Positions 1 through 10,031 of a stretch of DNA of 64,000 bases are shown in pieces. Numbering within the stretch: the stretch's first letter is position 1; the number at the start of each line of letters is the position of its first letter. Origin of the DNA: Bolinopsis microptera (lineage: Eukaryota > Ctenophora > Tentaculata > Lobata > Bolinopsidae); the NCBI RefSeq assembly GCF_026151205.1, contig NC_087078.1:5845675-5909674 (forward strand), in the 5' to 3' direction. Position numbers and translations under genes: made by a program. The notes beneath the pieces are model-generated. The model searched no databases, was not told the origin of the DNA, and saw only the letters and a list, made by a program, of their open reading frames with translations.

Positions 1-10
1 GGGCAGCTTA

Positions 11-589
11 CCTTACAAGACATTTTTATAACGTACGAAATGCGACGGTTTTCCCGAAATTTCGCCATATTTTCGGACCGCCAAAATTTCGGTCGTCGTA
101 ATAGAATCCGTCGCATTATTTTTAGCTTATTCCAATAATTGTGGCTTCATCGATTCATTTTGTTCTTGAAAAGTTAGTGATATGATGGTGGGACAAATAA
201 ACACAATATTCCATGATGAATTTAATGTCAAGTTATACGTTTTAAATTTACAATAAATTACATTTATGTGCTAACATAAACGTCTTATAGACTAAGTCAA
301 GATAAACAATTTAAGACCAAACTCAATAAGTGAAACTGAAAGATTCGAGCCGGACCCCTTAGAGGAAGATGAAGAAATCGATTTATAAGTTTCATTTTGT
401 TTCAACATGATTTTACCGATTTTTAGAAAATTTTGAATTTCCTTTGTGTCAGAAAACAAAATGATGAAAAATACCCTTATTTTCTGTGACGTCCGAAATG
501 TGACGGTTTTTGTTCAATTTCGCCATATTTTCGGACCGCCAAAATTTCGGTCGTCGCACATTGGTCCGCCACAAAAATGTCTTGTAAGG
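11..589. mobile_element. MITE with TA-flanked inverted termini
   Basis: The ends are perfect inverted repeats (CCTTACAAGACATTTTT at 11-27 and its complement at 573-589), each flanked by TA, as in Tc1/mariner-type insertions. Counting the flanking bases, the match is 20 bp (8-27 against 573-592). Inside, a block of about 60 bp (33-98) recurs in direct orientation at 492-557. That is unusual for a simple hairpin MITE. No transposase frame is visible, so it is non-autonomous. Confidence 0.75.
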
Positions 590-827
590 TAATAAAATTT
601 CGTTAAAATTTCGTTGAATTCAGTTAATTTTTTTAGTTCGGAAACAACTCGGCATTTAAATTTTCCTAATTTATTAAATGATTTGTGAACATTACAATAA
701 GTTGTGCTTATCAAGATAGTCAATAGAACAATAAGCAATTTTTCCCCGATCCATGACTCCTATAGCTATGCCGAAGGCACAAAATTAAAAAGGCAAGGAC
801 AAGGGTTAGCGAACGAGGTTTTTTTGT

Positions 828-902
828 ATATTAAAGTCACTATTGTGACGGTACATTAGAACTAGACAGGAACAAAGTGTGAAGGGCCTGAACGGAATCC
901 CG
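828..902 (-). repeat. Dispersed LINE 3'-end repeat, copy 1
   Basis: This block is about 85% identical by eye to 37727-37802 in the same orientation; both contain GTGTGAAGGGCCTGAACGGA. It directly adjoins the LINE remnant at 960-3000 and probably belongs to that element's 3' region. The rest of 594-959 shows nothing else recognisable. Confidence 0.5.
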
Positions 903-959
903 TCGCGTATGGTAGCTTGCGACCGTGATCGTGCGCGCCTGCGTTTTTGTTTGTTCTTT

Positions 960-3000
960 TTAAGAGAGGCTTGGCCTGGGTGGCCCATGAGAGGATAGCA
1001 TGTGGATGCTTTGCCTACCTCACACCTCTGGGGTAAGGCAGTCCTATGGGAGGATGCCGGGGGAATCAGTTAATGTGTAATGTAGGATGATGGTAAGTGT
1101 TGTAAGATGTCATGTCGTGTATGAATGCTTAAGTGGCAACTGGGTGTGGAATAGAAAGGTGAACTAAGACGATTTGTGAGTAGTCGCTATGTCACACCAG
1201 TCTGGTCCAGCTCCTCTGGCACAATTAAGGGGACATACACCAAAAGCTTTTATGCCCTGGCCCTGCGGTTAACTTCATATTAAGAAAGTATACATCAAAA
1301 CAATAAGATTTGATACATTAAAATTTATTTTTGAGGACCCGCACTTTCGAAAAAATAAATATTTTCTTTTTCGAAAATTTTGGAAATTTTGAGAAGTCTG
1401 TCACTGTAATACCGATATTTCGGTCATTTTAAAAGTCTTTTGGCTGATTTTTTTACTTAAGATTACTTACAATCCGTACAAGAAACCCCTGAAAGGATTA
1501 TATAATTGAACCATAAATGACGAAGTTATAAACCAAACAAGGTCGAGAGAAGCAAAATTGAAATTTTTGTAAAAATCAAAGTTGTATATTTTACCATTCA
1601 CCCAGGTCATAAGATATCGCTTCAAAAATTCTTGTGAGTGTAGCTAATAATCATATCCAACTTTTTTGGAACAGTATTTCTCTCAATTTTGAGTTTTAAG
1701 GTATGAAATGTGGCCTCAAACGACTAAGTAAAATTCATCGTAAAAAGGGCCAAACATGGCAGATTTAAGGCTTAAAATGCCTATAACTGACAAAGTATCA
1801 GTTTTTTTGAAATAATTTTTACAGAATCGTAATCAGCTTGAGAAGACGAATCTTTTAGTACCAAATAGGTGATTTTAGAAGACAAATTGTCTTAAATAAT
1901 TTTCTAGCTCGAACACAAGGGTCCCCCCCTTGTATAAATTTTGTACAAATTGTACACATTTTTTTACAAATTTTGTGTCTTTAACTATTATAAATTTGGT
2001 ACTAAAAGATTCGTTTTCTCAAGCTGATTACGATTCTGTAAAAATTATTTCAAAAAAATTGATACTTTGTCAGTTATAGGCATTTTAAGCCTTATATCTG
2101 CCATGTTTGGCCCTTTTTACGATGAATTTTACTTAGTCGTTTGAGGCCACAAATCATACCTTAAAACTAAAAATTGAGAGAAATCCTGTTCCAAAAAGTT
2201 GGATATGATTATCAGCTACACTCACAAGAATTTTTGAAGCGATATCTTATGACCTGGGTGAATGGTAAAATATACAACTTTGATTTTTACAAACATTTCA
2301 ATTTTGCTTCTCTCGACCTTGTTTGGTTTATAACTTCGTCATTTATGGTTCAATTATATAATCCTTTCAGGGGTTTCTTGTACCGATTGTAAGTAATCTT
2401 AAGTAAAAAAATCAGCCAAAAGACTTTTAAAATGACCGAAATATCGGTATTACAGTGACAGACTTCTCAAAATTTCCAAAATTTTCGAAAAAGAAAATAT
2501 ATATTTTTTCGAAAGTGCGGGTCCTCAAAAATAATTTTTAATGTATCAAATCTTATTGTTTTGATGTATACTTTCTTAATATGAAGTTAACAGCAGGGCC
2601 AGGGCATAAAAGCTTTTGGTGTATGTCCCCTTATATTAAGCGTTTGGTGCGGTTTGGGAAGTTGACAATAGTGGAGATGTGTTTGGTTGTCGAATATTTC
2701 ATTGACGGAGAGGTAATAGTCCTGGAAATATTGACCTCTTATTTGGGCAATAGCCAGACACTGTCCTAGAAAGTGTGAGACAGTTTCTTCTCCGTCGCCG
2801 CACATAGAATAAGCGCTGCATGCTTGATTTGCGATTGGTGTGGAGTTGTTTGTTTAAACCACAATGTCCCACGTGATGAGGTGCACTGCAGTTCTGTAAT
2901 TTTGTCTGTTGTTGCTGAATGCTGAGTGTAGTGTTAAGATTTTTGATGACGTGTTTGTGACCGAGTGTCGGCCACTGTCACTCCGCCATATGACATATAA
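960..3000 (-). mobile_element. LINE remnant (RNase H / zinc-knuckle end), split by a palindrome
   Basis: On the minus strand from about 3000 down to 2640 the sequence translates, with one frameshift, to a stretch like the end of an RNase H domain (HVGHCGLNKQL) followed by a C-terminal zinc knuckle (CGDGEETVSHFLGQC at about 2760-2805). This is the usual tail of Jockey/I-type LINE polyproteins. The frame stops where the palindrome 1229-2635 begins, and the same element appears to resume below 1225. The block 960-1212 has a diverged relative at 48705-48956. The copy is broken and not functional. The LINE clade is a guess from the motif order alone. Confidence 0.55.
1229..2635. mobile_element. 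1.4-kb palindromic foldback element
   Basis: Arms 1229-1866 and 1994-2631 are inverted copies of each other. The outer ends read GGGGACATACACCAAAAGC, and a spacer of about 130 bp holds TTGTACAAATT-type runs. TTAA lies at 1225-1228 and again at 2636-2639, which would fit a piggyBac-like target duplication, although the right arm then carries five extra bases. There is no coding frame. It sits inside the LINE remnant, so it is younger than that LINE. Confidence 0.7.
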
Positions 3001-3065
3001 TCTGCATGTTTATTAACAATAAAGCCTGGGGTCCCCAGGTTGAATGGAATATAATAAATTCGCCA

Positions 3066-3317
3066 TCACGGATCGGGAAATTGAGCGGTCATCCACAAAA
3101 TGAAAGCGGCCGCATTTCTTGTTACTTTATCAGCTAAACGTTCGGAGATTGCTTTTACAAGTTCAGCACCTTTCAATTTTAAAAGTTCATTGAGTGCGTA
3201 TTTCCCAATTATGAAAAATTTACTCGTTGCTGCAAGGTTATATTTAGGAACAGACCCACCAGTCGCATCACAGACAACGATTATGCCAACTATAGAAATG
3301 ACTATTAACTTGTGGTG
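3066..3317 (-). CDS. Possible coding exon, unknown protein
   Basis: This is an 84-codon minus-strand frame without an early ATG. It has a hydrophobic start (LIVISIVGIIVVCDATGG), a helical, charged middle (NELLKLKGAELVKAISERLA) and a TGA stop at 3066-3068. An in-frame stop lies just upstream and an AG (CACAAG) sits near the start, so if real it is a terminal exon whose first exon was not found. The composition looks more protein-like than its surroundings. It could equally be a chance frame or LINE debris. No family was recognised. Confidence 0.25.
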   Translation of the reverse strand, partial: HHKLIVISIVGIIVVCDATGGSVPKYNLAATSKFFIIGKYALNELLKLKGAELVKAISERLADKVTRNAAAFILWMTAQFPDP

Positions 3318-3884
3318 TTAAGAGAATTCTACTGCTGATATTTTATTGTAGTCACTTGAACACAAATCAGAAGCATCGTGCATTATTACGTTAGTACGTT
3401 GTGCACAGGTTCGATAACTTATTCTCTCATTTATAGTACTATAGTATGTAAATTGCGCAATACCTCTGTGTCTATATTAATTAGAGTATTGGAACTGGAA
3501 GACTGTGAACTTTTTTTCGATCTTCTGATCTTTTTTAGTATTTCTAAATTCAGTACACATATGTTAGGTATTATGACCCCCCCCCCCCCTCTGCGGCCTG
3601 CACCCATCATCCTCCCCTAAGCCTCCGTTCTATGATTGAATTGTACACTCAGCCTCAATATGAAATATGGGGTCGCATATTACAGCTCCACTATTTATCG
3701 CATGAGATCATGGAGTTATAGTCATACACTAAGTGAGTTAAGCTAAGTTTAAGTGTTTACATCTGTTCTTACAGCTCCTTCTTCTTACTATTATAACATA
3801 TTTCTCTTTCGTCTTAAGTGTAAGCTTTACGTTTGCGTCATTTGAAGTCGGTATGAAAAAACCGCGAGCCATTTAAAAACAAAA
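3318..3884. other. Intergenic, no gene seen
   Basis: AT-rich sequence with a 13-base C run at 3577-3589. No coding signal or repeat structure was recognised. Confidence 0.5.
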
Positions 3885-4037
3885 AGAAGAATGTTTATTC
3901 TAGCGATCTCAAGAGACAATTTCAACATTATCACATTGAAAACTATACAGCTTTTACTTGTAAAATCAGAGCTGTATAGTTTTCAATGTGATAATGTTGA
4001 AATTGTCTCTTGAGATCACTAAAATAAACATTCTTCT
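3885..4037. repeat. 68-bp near-perfect hairpin upstream of LITAF-like gene
   Basis: Arms 3885-3952 and 3970-4037 are inverted copies that differ at only two positions, around a 17-base loop. The arms end in AGCTGTATAG next to the loop. The hairpin ends about 240 bp before the start codon at 4275. It may be a tiny foldback element or a transcribed long hairpin. Nothing in the sequence decides between them. Confidence 0.8.
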
Positions 4038-4260
4038 GGCTCGTTTCACCGTCTGCTTGTTTTATTCGATCTGTCAGCATTGAATGAAAATATTTGTGTT
4101 TTTGATTTTCTGAACTTATTCCACACAACACTGTCCTTACTTTTTGTAATATTATTAGACGCGATGTTAATAAGACGTATACGAACATTAAGTTTGTATT
4201 ATCAAATTTCTAATGTAAATACCTTTTATCTTAGTTTTAACTAACCCTAATCACCCCTCT

Positions 4261-4262
4261 AG
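4261..4262 (+). promoter_or_regulatory. Putative 3' splice site just before the start codon
   Basis: A pyrimidine-rich run (TCACCCCTCTAG) ends in AG, 12 bases before the ATG at 4275. The paralogue at 13398 has the same arrangement. This implies a 5'-UTR intron or a spliced-leader acceptor. Confidence 0.45.
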
Positions 4263-4274
4263 TAAAACTAAATC

Positions 4275-4631
4275 ATGGCAGCACCGCCTCCGCCGTATGC
4301 ACAACACGTAGCACCACCCTACAATCAGGGACAGTACCCACCACAGGGCCAGTACCCACAGGGAACCCAGGCCCCAGTTGTTGTGATAGCTGCTCAGCCG
4401 CCATACTTCGGAAGATACCCTGTAAACATGACCTGTGGAAACTGCCAAGCTCAGATTCAGACGCAAGTGCGTTACGAAACTGGAGTGCTTACCTGGATAA
4501 TTTGTTTGGCTCTTTTCTTCTTCACATTCTTCTGTTTCTTCATCCCCTTCCTAGTGGACGCCTGTAAAGACGCTGTACATCACTGCCCAGCGTGCAAAAG
4601 CTTCGTCGGCCGCAGAGATGCTATATCTTAG
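4275..4631 (+). CDS. LITAF-like membrane zinc-binding protein, copy a
   Basis: 118 residues in a single coding exon. The N-terminus is Pro/Gln/Tyr-rich with PPxY-type motifs (PPPY near residue 5, APPY near 13) and two QGQYPP units. The LITAF domain follows: CGNC at residues 54-57, a hydrophobic segment at about 71-94 (WIICLALFFFTFFCFFIPFL) and HHCPAC at 102-107. In the LITAF/SIMPLE family the two half-sites join into one zinc site and the hydrophobic stretch dips into the cytosolic face of late-endosome or lysosome membranes; the PPxY motifs bind WW-domain ubiquitin ligases. All key Cys/His residues are present, so the protein should be functional. It is the shortest of three tandem same-strand relatives. 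The start is the first ATG after a likely splice acceptor. Confidence 0.9.
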   Translation: MAAPPPPYAQHVAPPYNQGQYPPQGQYPQGTQAPVVVIAAQPPYFGRYPVNMTCGNCQAQIQTQVRYETGVLTWIICLALFFFTFFCFFIPFLVDACKDAVHHCPACKSFVGRRDAIS

Positions 4632-5758
4632 ATTAAAACATCTTTTGTACACTCAGTTCAGCTCAACATAATACATACATGCATATTACATATATGTATA
4701 TACATTATACATTATACATGCCTTATATATGTTGTACAAGACTCTCAATTCTACTCAGCATGCAAATGTGTATTATTTTTAGTTCCTTCTCCTGAAATTA
4801 TTAATAACTTGAAGAGCTGATCTTTATATTAACTTAAGCTGAAGCATGCACTTGAACTTTTCTCCAGCAGATAATTCTTTCCTGACGGATGATGCAAATT
4901 ACGTCCCCTATGGGGGGAGACTAGGATGTGTAAAAGTTAAAACTCAGCCATCATATGCTGAGTCCAACGGTTAAATTTACAGTCAAATTTAGTCATATTT
5001 AAGTACGTTATAAATTATAGATTTGATAGGCATACAATTAACTTCATTAGTACAAATGTAACCGACTTTATATAAATTTAATTTATTTTAGTTTACTAAC
5101 CGAGTACACATTATAATGAACTGAACTGAGATGTGATTCAAGCATGCATTTTTTATCGCAATTTCATAAGCAACGAAACCGTTCGTGTTTATGGGAATTT
5201 TAGTTTTTGAAATAAAATTTAAATTTATTTTCATCTTCAAGTGTTATATAACTATATAACTGTTCATTTTTCTGATAATAGAATTAGTTTACGTATTTCA
5301 TTTTTATTAAGATATAATGGTTGGTGGAGATTAAAAAACATTCACTAAAATTTATTGTATTTGTAATTTTCAAATTGACATCAAAATAAAACCCCCAACA
5401 ATGATGGTTACCTGGGGACACCAGTAACAATGATCATGGTTGATGAACAAATAATATTTTTTGAATATAGACGGGATAAATGGTATTTGAGTATAAACCA
5501 TTCTTCAAGTTGAATAACAAATTAAAATGGAGAGTTAAAGTAAAAGGAGTGCTGGATAAAGAAGCAAGGTTAATAACTTCCGAACATTTAGCTGTATTCC
5601 TAGAGCACAGCAAGGCCGACCAAGACAAAGTTACTTGTCTATGCTTCTGAAGGAAGTTGGGACAAACTCTAAAGAGGAACTGCGAACCTTGATGCGGGAC
5701 AGGGATATATATGGAGGGGGTTATCTGGCGTAGATCGGACTTTCACTTAGTTCCGACA
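4632..5758. other. Intergenic, 3' flank of LITAF-like gene a
   Basis: AT-rich sequence with ATATGTATATACATTATACAT-type runs at about 4675-4735 and an AATAAA at about 5211 that is far from the stop. No further coding frame is supported. Confidence 0.5.

Positions 5759-5791
<33 letters not shown>
5759..5791 (+). repeat. (TAG)n microsatellite
   Basis: About eleven uninterrupted TAG triplets just before the dead LITAF-like gene. Confidence 0.9.
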
Positions 5792-5858
5792 AAGTAGTCC
5801 AGATAGATTGAGGCCCGAAGTACAGCTTAAGTATTTTATTTAGCTGTATTCCAGTAGA

Positions 5859-6325
5859 CAGGGCCAGTACCCACCACAGGGCCAGTACCCGTCGCAGAGC
5901 CAGTACCCACCACAGGGCCAGTACCCACCACAGGGCCAGTACCCGCCGCAGAGCCAGTACCCACCACAGGGCCAGTACCCGCCGCAGAGCCAGTACCCAC
6001 CACAGGGCCAGTACCCACCACAGGGCCAGTACCCGCCGCAGAGCCAGTACCCACCACAGGGCCAGTACCCGCCGCAGAGCCAGTACCCACCACAGGGCCA
6101 GTACCCACCACAGGGCCAGTACCCGCCGCAGAGCCAGTACCCACCACAGGGCCAGTACCCGCCGCAAAGCCAGTACCCACCACAGGGCCAGTACCCGCCG
6201 TGCAGGGCCAGTACCCACCACAGGTCTAGTACCCACCACAGGGCCAGTACCCGCCGCAGAGCCAGTACCCACCACAGGGCCAGTACCCGCCGCAGAGCCA
6301 GTACCCACCACAGGGCCAGTACCCG
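5859..6325 (+). repeat. 18-bp coding minisatellite, left block
   Basis: Tandem units of CAGGGCCAGTACCCACCA (QGQYPP) alternate with CAGAGCCAGTACCCGCCG (QSQYPP). The unit order repeats as a higher-order block of five units (90 bp) about three times between 5870 and 6180. Confidence 0.9.
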
Positions 6326-6338
6326 CTAGTAGAGGCTA

Positions 6339-7195
6339 GTAGAGGCTCTTACGGGCATTGTCTGCTCGATACGCTAGGGACCCCAGATACACCTTACTAG
6401 ACGTATTTTTGACCGTAGAATCGATTAGAAGTGGTTTTAAGATGATTGGACTGACTTTTTGGGGGTAAAATCGCAAACAACCGATTTTTGGGCAAAAAAT
6501 AGGCCAAAAAACTATGTTTTTTGATATTTTCAACAAGTTAATTTTGTTGGCATGTCGGCAAAACTTGCATGGAGATAGCTAAAACACAGCCGCACAAGAT
6601 GGTTTAAAAATTTGAAAAATCCCTCTATTTTTTTGGGGGTAAAAATCCAAAAAGGTGGTAAAAATTTTGACTTTTTTGCTTGAAGTTTGAATAATTTTTT
6701 GCAGTTGTATTAAATCAACCCAAAAATAGTCACATCGTGTTTGCCTAAATTTTTCCTTTCCGAGAAGTACCCACTTCATATACTTTATCGAAGTTTGAAT
6801 ATTGTCACTCCGCAAGCGTTTTTGCCAAATTTTCGACGCGTACTACGCGCAAAAGCATTTAGTTGTTATCAATTGGCATCCGCGCGTTCATCATAAATTT
6901 CAAACAGCTATAACTCAGCGAGATTATGTCCGTTCTAGCTCATATTTTCACACCAAATAGAAAACAATGTAATCTTATTGCTGACAAAATATGAATATAA
7001 TTACTTTATTTGCCTTAGAGTAATAGACTGTCAAAGTTTAAAACGCGCATTGGTATAGCACGTGACTAATAAGGCCAAATTTATACTTCTTAACATATTA
7101 TCGATTCTTAGACATCATACTATTGTGTCCAATTAGCGGTTAGGTCTCTAAACTCGTAGCAGAAAACACGTCTTTTTGCCCGTAAGAGCCTCTAC
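6339..7195. mobile_element. 857-bp TA-flanked transposon, copy 1
   Basis: The termini GTAGAGGCTCTTACGGGCA at 6339-6357 and their exact complement at 7177-7195 are flanked by TA at 6337-6338 and 7196-7197. Length and sequence match the copy at 19602-20458 almost base for base. It splits the minisatellite of the dead LITAF gene. No transposase is visible, so it is a non-autonomous Tc1/mariner-like element. A second partial CTAGTAGAGG lies directly at its left edge. Confidence 0.88.
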
Positions 7196-7197
7196 TA

Positions 7198-7915
7198 CAC
7201 AGGGCTAGTACCCACCACAGGGCCAGTACCCGCCGCAGAGCCAGTACCCACCACAGGGCCAGTACCCGCCGTGCAGAGCCAGTACCCGCCGCAGAGCCAG
7301 TACCCATCACAGGGCCAGTACCCGCCGTGCAGGGCCAGTACCCACCACAGGGCTAGTACCCACCACAGGGCCAGTGCCCGCCGCAGAGCCAGTACCCACC
7401 ACAGGGCTAGTACCCACCACAGGGCCAGTACCCGCCGCAGAGCCAGTACCCACCACAGGGCTAGTACCCACCACAGGGCTAGTACCCGCCGCAGAGCCAG
7501 TACCCGCCGCAGAGCCAGTACCCACCACAGGGCCAGTACCCGCCGCAGAGCCAGTACCCACCACAGGGCCAGTACCCGCCGCAGAGCCAGTACCCACTAC
7601 AGGGCCAGTACCCGCCGTGCAGGGCCAGTACCCGCCGTGCAGGGCCAGTACCCGCCTTGCAGGGCCAGTACCCACCACAGGGCCAGTACGCGCCGTGCAG
7701 GGCCAGTACCCGCCTTGCAGGGCCAGTACCCACCACAGGGCCAGTACCCGCCGTGCAGGGCCAGTACCCGCCTTGCAGGGCCAGTACCCACCACAGGGCC
7801 AGTACCCGCCTTGCAGGGCCAGTAGTAGTACCAGCCGCAGGGACAGTACCCACCACAGGGCCAGTACCCACCACAGGGCCAGTACCCGCCGTGCAGGGCC
7901 AGTACCTACTACCTA
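7198..7915 (+). repeat. 18-bp coding minisatellite, right block
   Basis: This continues the QGQYPP array. Many units carry CCGTGCAGG or CCTTGCAGG, which break the 18-bp period, and several units have GGGCTAGTAC, which puts a stop in the Gln-Gly-Gln frame. The array therefore kept growing after coding constraint was lost. Confidence 0.9.
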
Positions 7916-8394
7916 CCGCAGGGCCATGAGTACCCACAGGCCGCCCCAGTACCCATAGGCCGCCCCAGCCCCAGTTCACAGTTGTTGTGATAGCTGCTCA
8001 GCCAGTTCATTTCGATATATACCCTGCAAACATGACCTGTGGAAACTGCCAAGCTCAGATTCAGACGCAAGTGCGCTACGAAACTGCGGGGTGGTTACTT
8101 GAATTTGTTGCATGGTTCTGTGTTATGAGTATTGCTGAAAGCACAGTGTAAGGCCTACACGGACCGCCTCTAACTAGCCAATCCCTGTTTACATGCCGTG
8201 TAGCAGGGGACTAGAAAGAGCTAAACTATTATGTTTTTCTTTACTTTCGGTATTTGTTGTTTTATCCCCTTCTTAATGGACTGCAGCAAAGACGCGGTTC
8301 ACCATTGTCCTAAGTCCTTCATGCAATACCTTACTCGGGCGTACAGATCATTCGATGCAGGATATGAGATCGTCTCAAAGAAGAAGGTGAAATA

Positions 8395-9160
8395 GATATA
8401 AGCGACAGATTTTTTGCAAAATGTCCGTCTTGTAAAAATAGCGTTTCCTAATTTCCAGGAGGAAAATTAGGGGACCGGTAACAAGTAAATGATTGGAGAG
8501 TATATAAATGAATATATATATATTATATATAGAGTGTGAATTGAAGAGTAGAGGTTTAAAAAGGTTGGAATGTATTTTTAAATATTTTTAACTTTATAAT
8601 TTATAAAGCTAAGCTCACCGGCTGTGTATTGTGCTGTTGTACCAAATTTATTTTGCTAATTAATTAGCTGCCATTCAAGTTTGCAGTTCACATATTGATA
8701 AAATAAGTAGTATTTATTGCATCATAAATTGTGACGTTTCTCCTTTCTCATTTCTGATATAATCGTATAGTCTTAACAACAGGGTACGTTCGAGTAGTAA
8801 TTCCTCATTTCTGATCTGGAAAGAATTCTGGACTGTGGCCAACTCTAAATTAGCTATTTCTGGACGTCAGTCGTCAGCAAACAGTGCAGTTTCCATCCAA
8901 CTGATGAGTATAATATCACGTGTAATAATTGTCTTGTCCATATGATAATTGTTATATCGTGACATGGCAGCTCTTACATCTTGATGTTCATTTCTGTAAC
9001 AATGCTTCGATTTAGCTTTAAATACACTTTCCCGAGCTGTCATATTAACCTTCATCTGACCGTGGTTCATACACTTGTCACACAGATGTCACTCTGGAGG
9101 TTATATCCATGCTGTCTGTAACATTCAACCTAGATAAGAGAGGTAGAGTACACTTCGTAT
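8395..9160. other. Intergenic, no gene seen
   Basis: AT-rich sequence with a short TATATATATTATATATA run at about 8515. A minus-strand frame at 8867-9070 has no recognisable features and is not called. Confidence 0.5.
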
Positions 9161-10031
9161 AGTGTAGTGTGTAGTGTGTAGTGTGTAGTGTGTAGTGTGT
9201 AGTGTGTAGTGTGTAGTGTGTAGTGTGTAGTGTGTAGTGTGTAGTGTGTAGTGTGTAGTGTGTAGTGTGTAGTGTGTAGTGTGTAGTGTGTAGTGTGTAG
9301 TGTGTAGTGTGTAGTGTGTAGTGTGTAGTGTGTAGTGTGTAGTGTGTAGTGTGTAGTGTGTAGTGTGTAGTGTGTAGTGTGTAGTGTGTAGTGTGTAGTG
9401 TGTAGTGTGTAGTGTGTAGTGTGTAGTGTGTAGTGTGTAGTGTGTAGTGTGTAGTGTGTAGTGTGTAGTGTGTAGTGTGTAGTGTGTAGTGTGTAGTGTG
9501 TAGTGTGTAGTGTGTAGTGTGTAGTGTAGTGTAGTGTAGTGTAGTGTAGTGTAGTGTAGTGTAGTGTAGTGTAGTGTAGTGTAGTGTAGTGTAGTGTAGT
9601 GTAGTGTAGTGTAGTGTAGTGTAGTGTAGTGTAGTGTAGTGTAGTGTAGTGTAGTGTAGTGTAGTGTAGTGTAGTGTAGTGTAGTGTGTAGTGTAGTGTA
9701 GTGTAGTGTAGTGTAGTGTAGTGTAGTGTAGTGTAGTGTAGTGTAGTGTAGTGTAGTGTGTAGTGTGTAGTGTAGTGTAGTGTAGTGTAGTGTAGTGTAG
9801 TGTAGTGTAGTGTAGTGTAGTGTAGTGTAGTGTAGTGTAGTGTAGTGTAGTGTAGTGTAGTGTAGTGTAGTGTAGTGTAGTGTAGTGTAGTGTAGTGTAG
9901 TGTAGTGTAGTGTAGTGTAGTGTAGTGTAGTGTAGTGTAGTGTAGTGTAGTGCAGTGCAGTGTAGTGTAGTGTAGTGTAGTGTAGTGTAGTGTAGTGTAG
10001 TGTAGTGTAATGTGTAGTGTAATGTATAGTG
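9161..10031. repeat. 870-bp microsatellite, heptamer changing to pentamer
   Basis: From 9161 to about 9525 the unit is TAGTGTG (7 bp). From there to about 10015 it is TAGTG (5 bp), with a few heptamers interspersed near 9685, 9760 and 10010. Both units are built from TAGTG with or without an added TG, so one array probably arose from the other by slippage. The long minus-strand frame (His-Tyr-Thr-Thr-Leu repeats) is a by-product. Confidence 0.95.

Larger units (their letters stand above)
5859..8394 (+). pseudogene. Dead LITAF-like gene, copy b
   Basis: The 3' part (about 7977-8345) is clearly homologous to the genes at 4275 and 13398: it reads VVVIAAQPVHF, then MTCGNCQAQIQTQVRYET, then a degraded hydrophobic segment and the HHCP region. 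The upstream part is an enormously expanded version of the QGQYPP-coding minisatellite. The copy is broken in several ways: GGC to GCTAG-type stops inside the array, frameshifting TGCAGG units, an 857-bp transposon at 6339-7195, about 108 bp of foreign sequence at about 8121-8229 inside the membrane segment, and loss of the second CxxC. No convincing start codon precedes the array. It is flanked on both sides by intact same-strand paralogues. Confidence 0.85.

Noticed and set aside
6579-6815. 78-codon minus-strand frame also present at 19599-20078
   Set aside because: It is shared only because the 857-bp transposon is repeated; there is no transposase motif and the frame is not kept to the same end in both copies.
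5721-7979. Several repeat frames on both strands through the Pro-Gln-Tyr minisatellite
   Set aside because: They are shadow frames of the dead LITAF-like array; only the QGQYPP frame matches the intact paralogues, and it contains stops.
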